This document shows, one piece after another, positions 34,544-39,909 of a stretch of DNA of 39,909 nucleotides. Origin of the DNA: Bordetella parapertussis (GTDB taxonomy: Bacteria > Pseudomonadota > Gammaproteobacteria > Burkholderiales > SG8-39); assembly GCA_945861875.1 (NCBI GenBank), contig CAMAWC010000032.1:1-39909 (forward strand). Reading direction: 5' to 3'. Both the position numbers and the translations under genes were made by a program. Every line of letters begins with the position of its first letter. Position 1 is the stretch's first letter. Below the pieces are notes generated by a model. It had not been told where the DNA came from. It saw only the letters and a program-made list of their open reading frames with translations, and searched no databases.

Positions 34544-35164
34544 ATGGGGATTGCAAAGCCCGCCGGATCCGGAGCAAAGGGATCGCTGCTCAACGTCGGC
34601 GGCGGTGACCGTGGCGTGGCGATCCCGCCGCATTTCGACGGCTGGCAGCAGACCCTGCTTGACCTCAACCCGGCCGCCGACATTGTTTACGATGCACGCA
34701 AGCTGCGTGAGGTCGTGCCGGCGGCGAGCTGCGACGCGGTCTACTGCTCGCACAACCTGGAACACTATTACCCGCACGAGGTCCCGGGCCTGGTCCACGC
34801 ATTCGCCGAGGTGCTCAAACCCACCGGATTCGCCGAGATACGCGTACCGGATATCGGCGAACTCATCCGCCATATGGCGACAAACGATATCGACATCGGC
34901 GCGAAGCTCTATGACAGTCCCGCCGGCCCGATCAGCGCGCACGATGTGTTCTACGGCTTCGGTGCGGAAATTCGGGACAGCGGCAAGGACTATTACGCCC
35001 ACAAGACCGGCTTTTCACGCGCTTCCCTGTCGGCCGCGCTGTTTTCCGGTGGGTTTCCGGTGCTGTGCTTCGCGCCGCCGCTGTCGGACTGGGAGTTGCA
35101 TGTGTTCGCCTTCAAACAACAACCCGACGATGCGTTGTTGCAACGGCTGGGATTGAGCCCTTAG
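34544..35164 (+). CDS. Small class I SAM-dependent methyltransferase
   Basis: 206 residues from the ATG at 34544, chosen because GGAG lies 9 nt upstream; a GTG at 34541 and an ATG at 34502 are alternatives. The Rossmann methyltransferase region begins SLLNVGGGDRGVAIP (motif I, unusual GGGDRG), followed by TLLDLNPAADIVYDARKL, then CDAVYCSHNLEHYYPHEVPGLVHAFAEVLKPTGFAEIRVPD, the Met_biosynthesis/type-11-like motif IV region. Substrate is unknown. It stands alone between the hairpin element and a Bug receptor gene. Confidence 0.82.
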   Translation: MGIAKPAGSGAKGSLLNVGGGDRGVAIPPHFDGWQQTLLDLNPAADIVYDARKLREVVPAASCDAVYCSHNLEHYYPHEVPGLVHAFAEVLKPTGFAEIRVPDIGELIRHMATNDIDIGAKLYDSPAGPISAHDVFYGFGAEIRDSGKDYYAHKTGFSRASLSAALFSGGFPVLCFAPPLSDWELHVFAFKQQPDDALLQRLGLSP

Positions 35165-35250
35165 CCTGCCGGGAAGGCTCAGCCCGGTCGCAAGCCACGA
35201 TCAACGCAGCGCCGCCAAGACCTGTCCGGTCCTCACTTCCAGCCATGCAT

Positions 35251-35287
35251 CGACTGAAAAGCCGCACCTGACAAGCGTTTCCAGCCA
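35251..35287. repeat. Family D hairpin repeat, copy 4 (diverged)
   Basis: CGACTGAAAAGCCGCACC ... GCGTTTCCAGCC, matching the family D layout with several changes. It lies between the methyltransferase gene and the second Bug gene. Confidence 0.6.
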
Positions 35288-35330
35288 TCCGCCTCCTGCG
35301 GGGCAGCGCCGGGGCGACCGGGACAGGTCC

Positions 35331-35336
35331 TATAAT
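35331..35336 (+). promoter_or_regulatory. Consensus -10 box upstream of Bug receptor 2
   Basis: A perfect TATAAT lies 25 bp before the ATG at 35362. No good -35 hexamer is seen 16-18 bp upstream, so an activator or extended contacts may be needed. Confidence 0.45.
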
Positions 35337-35361
35337 AGGCGCGACAAACCGGAGGAAACCC

Positions 35362-36354
35362 ATGATTGCATCCAAGCTCGCTGCGACGCTCACGCTTGCC
35401 CTGTCATTTTGCGTCGCCCTGATAACGACGCACGGCCCTGCACACGCCCAGTCAAACTATCCCGACAAGCCGGTGCGCCTGGTGGTGCCCTTCCCGCCCG
35501 GCGGCGGCGCCGACAATCTTGCGCGCGCGGTGATTCCGCGGGCCTCGCAAATTCTCGGGCAACCCATAGTCATCGAAAACAAGCCCGGTGCCGGCGGTAA
35601 TGTCGGCGCGGAGTTTGTTGCGCGCGCGGCACCGGACGGCTACACCCTGCTCCACGGTACCAACGGCACCCACGGCATCAACCATGCGCTGTACGCCAAG
35701 ACCGGGTTTGACCCGGTCAAGGACTTCGCACCCATCACCCGCTTCACCACCATTCCGGCCATGCTGGTGATACACCCCAGCCTGCCCGCCAACAACGTCC
35801 GGGAGCTCATCGCCTACCTCAAGGCCAACCCGGGCAAGGTGTCGTTTGCCTCGGCCGGCAACGGCACCACCTCGCACATGGCCGGCATCCTGTTCAAGAA
35901 CATGGCCGGCGTGGACATCGTGCACGTGCCCTACAAGGGCGGCGGCGCGGCGCTCACCGGCATGCTCGGCGGCGAGGTGCAACTGATGATAGACCTGATG
36001 GTGAACGTCTATCCGCAGGCCAAGGCGGGCAGGCTCAAGGGCCTCGCCGTCACGACATTGACGCGGGTACCCACCGTGCCCGAGCTGCCAACCATGGACG
36101 AGTCCGGCCTGCCCGGCTTCGATATCGCCGCCACCGACGGCATTTATGCGCCGGCCGGCACGCCGCGCGCTATCATCGACAAGCTGAACGCGGTATTACG
36201 CCAGGCGCTGAACGACCCGCAGGTGCGCGAAAGCCTCGGCGCGCGCGGCGGTTTTCCATCGCCCGGCACGCCCGAGGGCCTCTCCCAGCACATCGCCGCC
36301 GAGCTACCGATGTGGGCGAAGCTGGTGAAGGATTCGGGCGCCAAGGTCGACTGA
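35362..36354 (+). CDS. Bug-family tripartite tricarboxylate transporter substrate-binding protein (2)
   Basis: 330 residues with GGAGG before the ATG and a signal peptide ending near AHAQ (residue 30). Bug features are VRLVVPFPPGGGADNLAR, PDGYTLLHGTNGTHG and HVPYKGGGAALTGMLGG. It differs clearly from receptor 1 in sequence and ligand loops. Such periplasmic receptors bind carboxylates or aromatic acids. The NicX-like gene is 142 bp downstream on the same strand, separated by a family C hairpin that may terminate its transcript. Confidence 0.94.
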   Translation: MIASKLAATLTLALSFCVALITTHGPAHAQSNYPDKPVRLVVPFPPGGGADNLARAVIPRASQILGQPIVIENKPGAGGNVGAEFVARAAPDGYTLLHGTNGTHGINHALYAKTGFDPVKDFAPITRFTTIPAMLVIHPSLPANNVRELIAYLKANPGKVSFASAGNGTTSHMAGILFKNMAGVDIVHVPYKGGGAALTGMLGGEVQLMIDLMVNVYPQAKAGRLKGLAVTTLTRVPTVPELPTMDESGLPGFDIAATDGIYAPAGTPRAIIDKLNAVLRQALNDPQVRESLGARGGFPSPGTPEGLSQHIAAELPMWAKLVKDSGAKVD

Positions 36355-36361
36355 GTCCATT

Positions 36362-36486
36362 AGCAGGCTGTTGAAAAACACAGATTCAAGATGAAAATAG
36401 AGTAACCGGGATGCACGCTTACCTCTCAGCAGCCTCTGATTCGGGGGATCTAAAGGGGGCGTCGCCCCCTTTTTCAACACCTGTTT
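36362..36486 (+). repeat. Family C copy 3 within an inverted-repeat-bounded element, also a likely terminator
   Basis: The core AAAGGGGGCGTCGCCCCCTT (36453-36472) is followed by TTTC and would terminate transcription after Bug receptor 2. The family C block spans about 36443-36478 and is more diverged than copies 1 and 2. Ends are inverted repeats: AGCAGGCTGTTGAAAAAC (36362-36379) against AAACAGGTGTTGAAAAA read on the minus strand from 36486. No gene-edge duplication was found here. Confidence 0.65.
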
Positions 36487-36496
36487 GGAGACAGAC

Positions 36497-37672
36497 ATGA
36501 ACATGCATGAAAAATCCGGCCAGGACCCGATCCGCTACGTCGGCTTGCCCCCTGCGCTCAAACCCTCGCTCACCGATACCAAACACTATTTCCAGGCGCT
36601 GGATAATTTTTTCAAGGTGTTCGCAATACGACCGGGCGAGCGCGTGCTGATGCTGACCGACCCGCTGCTCGACCCGCGCGTGGTCGACGCCGTCAGCGGA
36701 CTCGCCCGCGCGCGCGGCGCCACGCTCAGCCAGTACATGGCGCCCACCACCACACTGCCCGGCGTACCCGAGGAAGTGCAGCCGCTGATCAAGAACGCCG
36801 ACTTCGTCGTCTCGACCTGGTTTTGCTCCATCGAGGATCCGTTCAACGTGGCCATGCGCAAGGCCGGCCAGCGCTGGGTCAAGATCACTTATTTTCGCGA
36901 CCTCGATTTGCTGATGACGCCGCAGGCGCGCTTTCCGATCGAGCTGGTGGGCGAAATCCTGCGCGCCACCGAAAAACGCATTCCCAGGGGCGAGGATTTC
37001 GAGCTGCGCTTTTCGGACGAGCGCGGCAGCGACCTGCGCATCCCCTACACCCGGGCCATGCGCGACACCATGTTCGCCGGAAACCGATGGCGCGGCAAGA
37101 TGTTTGCCGACGAGCCGGGCTGCTACGTGCATTACCTGCCGACGCACGGCCCCAATTTCTGGGACAGCACGGCGATGAAAAGCGACCCGAATGCAAAAAT
37201 AAATATCGAGGGCGTGCTCTACCCGCAATGGGCCATCGGTTTTGCGCAGCCCTTTGCCGAGAAAATCGCCGTGGTGTTCAAGAACAACCTCGTCACCGAG
37301 GTGCGCGGTGAATCAGCCGACGCGGCCATCCTGCGCGACATGTTGATGGGCGGGAAAATCATCGAAGGCGGCGGTTGCGGCTTCAATCCCAAAGCGCCGC
37401 GCTACACCGTCTATCCGGCCGGCTCCAACTCACCGGGTGCGCTGCACTTTGGCGTGGACCTCGCCAAACCGAGCGATTACATCCGCCGCGTCATGCCCAA
37501 CTGGGAAGAGCCGCCGGTGCACCAGGACTTGATCGTCTATGACGCCACCGTCACTGCGGGAAAGTCCACGCTGATCGACAAGGGCTTTTTGCTCGCACTG
37601 CGCGACCCGGCGGTGATCGAAATGGCCAGCCGCTACGGCGACCCGGTCGAGTTGCTCGAGGCTTTCACCTAG
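36497..37672 (+). CDS. NicX/aminopeptidase-T-like metalloprotein
   Basis: 391 residues from the ATG at 36497 (GGAG 6 nt upstream). The fold resembles the leucyl aminopeptidase (aminopeptidase T) group, which also includes the 2,5-dihydroxypyridine 5,6-dioxygenase NicX: RVLMLTDPLLDPRVVDAVSGLARARGA, then IGFAQPFAEKIAVVFKNN. Candidate metal ligands are His317 (LHFGVD) and the His342-x-Asp344 pair (PPVHQDLIVYD), like the HxD pair of NicX. Ring-cleavage oxygenase or peptidase activity is possible; nearby flavin hydroxylase and Bug receptor genes favour the former. Its 3' end overlaps the convergent monooxygenase gene by 8 bp. Confidence 0.7.
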   Translation: MNMHEKSGQDPIRYVGLPPALKPSLTDTKHYFQALDNFFKVFAIRPGERVLMLTDPLLDPRVVDAVSGLARARGATLSQYMAPTTTLPGVPEEVQPLIKNADFVVSTWFCSIEDPFNVAMRKAGQRWVKITYFRDLDLLMTPQARFPIELVGEILRATEKRIPRGEDFELRFSDERGSDLRIPYTRAMRDTMFAGNRWRGKMFADEPGCYVHYLPTHGPNFWDSTAMKSDPNAKINIEGVLYPQWAIGFAQPFAEKIAVVFKNNLVTEVRGESADAAILRDMLMGGKIIEGGGCGFNPKAPRYTVYPAGSNSPGALHFGVDLAKPSDYIRRVMPNWEEPPVHQDLIVYDATVTAGKSTLIDKGFLLALRDPAVIEMASRYGDPVELLEAFT

Positions 37673-39260
37673 GCGCGGGCCGGCCGCAGGCCCGGGACAG
37701 CACCACGCCGGCATCGGCCGGCGCGCCATCGCCATCCCAGGCGACATACTGGTCGGGACGCACCAGCATCAGCGTTTTCCCGTAGGCCTCACGGCCGCCG
37801 GCACAAGTGTCGCGCACCACCTTGAGCGGAATACCCAGAGCGCACGCGGCGTCCTCGAAAGCGCGTACCGCGCCCTCGTCTGCGTTGAAAGCGAGCAGGG
37901 TGAAGCCCCCGCCCAGTTCCTCGAACACGTTGCGGCCCGAGGACAGCATTTGCGGCGGCAGGTGATGGCCGGCCCGCGACTTGAAGGTGTGCTCGCCGTG
38001 TGCGCTGCATTTCCCGCCCGGCGGCCCGAACACCACGGCCGAACCCTCGTAATGCGGTTCATAGACCTGGGCGCGCGCGCTGGTCTTGGCCATGCGTTCG
38101 TCCCAGGCCCGCTCGAACGCAGGCTTGTCGCGCTCCGGGCTGAAGTTCTCCAGAAACACCCGGTCCTGCTCGATGCGTGCGGCGATGAAGTCTTCGCCGG
38201 TTTCCCTGAAAACCGGCAGGCGCTCCGCGCCATAGGAGTCGAGCAGCGCATCGGTACCCCACCCCTGGAGGACGGCGGCGAGCTTCCAGCCAAGATTGGT
38301 GATGTCCTCGAGGCCATTGTTGAGGCCGAAACCGCCGTAGGGCGGATGGGTGTGGGCCGCATCACCGGCAATGAACACGCGCCCGGCGCGGTATTTTTCC
38401 GCCACCGCGACGCGCAAATCCCAGAAGCCAATGTAGTCGAACGCGCAGGCGAACTTGAAACCGGCCGCCTGGTGCAGCAAGCCCAGGAAGTCGAAATTCT
38501 CCGTGGTCGTGTCCAGCGGCACCGGCGCATGAAAAAACCAGCCCTCGCCGACGTCGATGCGGCCGAAAAACTGCCAATAGCCCCTCAGGTCGGGGTGCAG
38601 GACGGTATAGGTCGACTTCACCGGAAAGCGCGCCAGGCCCTCGTGCAATTCGCGCGAGCGAAACACCGCCAGCATCATTTTTTGCTCAAAGTCGGCGCCG
38701 CTGCGGGCAATGCCGGCCTGCTCGCGCACGATGGAACGGCCGCCGTCACAACCCACCACATAGTCGGCTTCAAGCACACGGCGTTCACCGCCCTCGCGCG
38801 AGGCAATGCTTACCCGTACCCCGCGCGCATCCTGCTCCACTTTTTCCGCGTCCCAGCCAAACAACGCGCTCACGCAGGGCAGCGCCGCCATCCGCTCGCG
38901 CAGCACCCGTTCGGTTTCATATTGCGGCAGGCGTTCATAGGCCTGGAAGTAATAGTCGTGCACCAGTTCGCGCTGCGCCGGCGCCGCCCAGTACTCGCCC
39001 ATCAGGCTGCCATAGGCACTGACGCCGCTGGTGGGAACGCCCTCGGGCATGATGCGCGCGGCGCGCAGCGCATCGACACAGCCCCAGAAGTAAAAATGCT
39101 CCAACGTGCGCTGCGTCAGGTTCTGCCCCTTGGGAATGCGCTGCGGCGCGAGGTGGCGCTCGACCAGGACACAATCGATGCCGCGCTGCCCCAACTCCAG
39201 CGCGAGCCCGACCCCAACCGGTCCGCCGCCGACGATGATGACCCGATACCGTTGTTTCAT
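37665..39260 (-). CDS. FAD-dependent aromatic-ring monooxygenase (MhpA/PheA/TfdB type)
   Basis: 531 residues. FAD-binding motifs appear in order: GGGPVG (11-16), the middle CDGGRS motif, and GDAAHTHPPYGGFGLNNGLED near residue 300. The length includes the C-terminal thioredoxin-like domain of the MhpA/phenol hydroxylase group. It hydroxylates an aromatic or N-heteroaromatic acid using NAD(P)H and O2. It begins 10 bp after the FMN oxidase gene and is probably in the same operon. The exact substrate cannot be read from sequence. Confidence 0.9.
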   Translation of the reverse strand: MKQRYRVIIVGGGPVGVGLALELGQRGIDCVLVERHLAPQRIPKGQNLTQRTLEHFYFWGCVDALRAARIMPEGVPTSGVSAYGSLMGEYWAAPAQRELVHDYYFQAYERLPQYETERVLRERMAALPCVSALFGWDAEKVEQDARGVRVSIASREGGERRVLEADYVVGCDGGRSIVREQAGIARSGADFEQKMMLAVFRSRELHEGLARFPVKSTYTVLHPDLRGYWQFFGRIDVGEGWFFHAPVPLDTTTENFDFLGLLHQAAGFKFACAFDYIGFWDLRVAVAEKYRAGRVFIAGDAAHTHPPYGGFGLNNGLEDITNLGWKLAAVLQGWGTDALLDSYGAERLPVFRETGEDFIAARIEQDRVFLENFSPERDKPAFERAWDERMAKTSARAQVYEPHYEGSAVVFGPPGGKCSAHGEHTFKSRAGHHLPPQMLSSGRNVFEELGGGFTLLAFNADEGAVRAFEDAACALGIPLKVVRDTCAGGREAYGKTLMLVRPDQYVAWDGDGAPADAGVVLSRACGRPAPR

Positions 39261-39270
39261 CGCGGGCGCG

Positions 39271-39909
39271 CTACATGCGCATGATGTGATCGGCGTTCAA
39301 CTCTGCCACAGAGCCGCAGCCAAGCAGCGTCATCACCCGGTCGGTTTCGTCGCGCAGGATCGCCAGCGCCCTTGCCGCGCCCTGCTGCCCTCCGGCGGCC
39401 ACACCGTAGAGCGTGGCGCGGCCAAGCAGCACGCCATCGGCCCCCAGTGCGAGCGCCTTGACGATGTCGCTGCCGCGGCGAAAACCACTGTCGATCAGGA
39501 TGGTCATCGAGCCGCCCACCGCCGCCGCCACTTCGGACAACACATCTATGCTCGCGGCTGCACCGTCGAGTTGCCGGCCACCGTGGTTGGACACCACCAC
39601 ACCGTCGCAGCCGGCTGCCTGGGCGCGTTTTGCGTCCTCGGCGGTAAGCAGGCCTTTTACCAGCAAGGGGCCGCGCCACTGCGTGCGCATCCAGGCGATA
39701 TCGGCCCAGTTGAGACTGAGGTTGCGCCGCGAACGGGTGAATTCGACCAGCTCATGCGCGCTTGCACCCTGCGGCAGGAAGGGCGCGATGTTCTCCATGC
39801 GCGGCATGCCGCGGCGCAACCACACCGAGGCGAGCCAGCGCGGATGGGTGAGCCCGTCCCAGACCACGCGCGGGGTGATTTTCACCTCGTGCGAAAACCG
39901 GTTGCGCAG
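39271..39909 (-). CDS. FMN-dependent alpha-hydroxyacid oxidase/dehydrogenase (LldD/mandelate family), 5' end outside window
   Basis: The last 212 codons and the stop are present; the frame is open to the right edge and begins mid-domain (LRNRFS), so the true start lies outside and an internal Met at 39885 is not a start. Motifs of the family TIM barrel are LLVKGLLTAEDAKRA, VVSNHGGRQLDG with the catalytic His and Arg, and DSGFRRGSDIVKALALGADGVLLGR for FMN phosphate. It oxidises an L-2-hydroxy acid to the 2-keto acid. It is upstream of the monooxygenase gene and probably in the same catabolic operon. Confidence 0.9.
   Translation of the reverse strand: MRNRFSHEVKITPRVVWDGLTHPRWLASVWLRRGMPRMENIAPFLPQGASAHELVEFTRSRRNLSLNWADIAWMRTQWRGPLLVKGLLTAEDAKRAQAAGCDGVVVSNHGGRQLDGAAASIDVLSEVAAAVGGSMTILIDSGFRRGSDIVKALALGADGVLLGRATLYGVAAGGQQGAARALAILRDETDRVMTLLGCGSVAELNADHIMRM

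Overview
The window looks like a chromosomal segment of a GC-rich betaproteobacterium, probably of the order Burkholderiales. The evidence is two Bug-type (tripartite tricarboxylate) solute receptors, the uvrA / MFS transporter / ssb neighbourhood, and many catabolic enzymes. Genus cannot be judged from sequence alone. No rRNA, tRNA, CRISPR array, integrase or transposase gene was seen.

Layout. 1-1820: partial ADP-forming acyl-CoA synthetase (minus). 2094-2954: secreted cytochrome c / cytochrome P460 fusion. 3193-8046: ssb, an MFS exporter and, divergently, uvrA, with a 12-bp minisatellite between the last two. 8075-10015: a peroxide-stress cluster with an OxyR-like regulator lacking the resolving cysteine, a rubrerythrin without its rubredoxin tail, and a separate rubredoxin. 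10204-14067: a Bug receptor overlapping a two-subunit molybdenum hydroxylase. 14187-17879: two toxin-antitoxin loci (AbiE-like and Xre/RES) around an AT-rich core. 18066-24993: periplasmic gamma-glutamyltransferase, aspartate ammonia-lyase and a Glt-type glutamate/aspartate ABC transporter, which together suggest harvest of gamma-glutamyl peptides and acidic amino acids. 25182-27886: a three-gene minus-strand operon (NIPSNAP, bicupin, ThDP enzyme) of unknown substrate. 28105-32604: CoA-binding protein, FNT-family channel, O-acetylhomoserine sulfhydrylase and a second gamma-glutamyltransferase-like protein, suggesting sulfide and thiol metabolism. 32713-33330: a HigBA-like toxin-antitoxin pair. 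33354-39909: Tat-exported dienelactone hydrolase, small methyltransferase, second Bug receptor, NicX/aminopeptidase-T-like metalloprotein, flavin monooxygenase and a partial FMN alpha-hydroxyacid oxidase, probably a set for degrading aromatic or heteroaromatic acids.

The most unusual layer is non-coding. At least four families of short hairpin repeats sit between the genes: A, beginning GTCATTCCCGCG; B, beginning GTCATTGCGAGC; C, with core GGGGGCGTCGCCCCC; and D, beginning GGCTGGAAA. Two family C copies, almost identical over 36 bp, lie between duplicated gene edges. One follows a copy of the first 19 bp of the gltL-like gene. The other is followed by a second copy of the last 14 codons of the CoA-binding gene, differing almost only at synonymous positions. 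A third, unrelated hairpin insertion between the two hydroxylase genes has a similar short edge duplication. In two of the three cases a mini-ORF ends over the downstream start codon, so translation may be passed across the insertion. This edge-duplicating hairpin pattern is the best candidate here for something undescribed.
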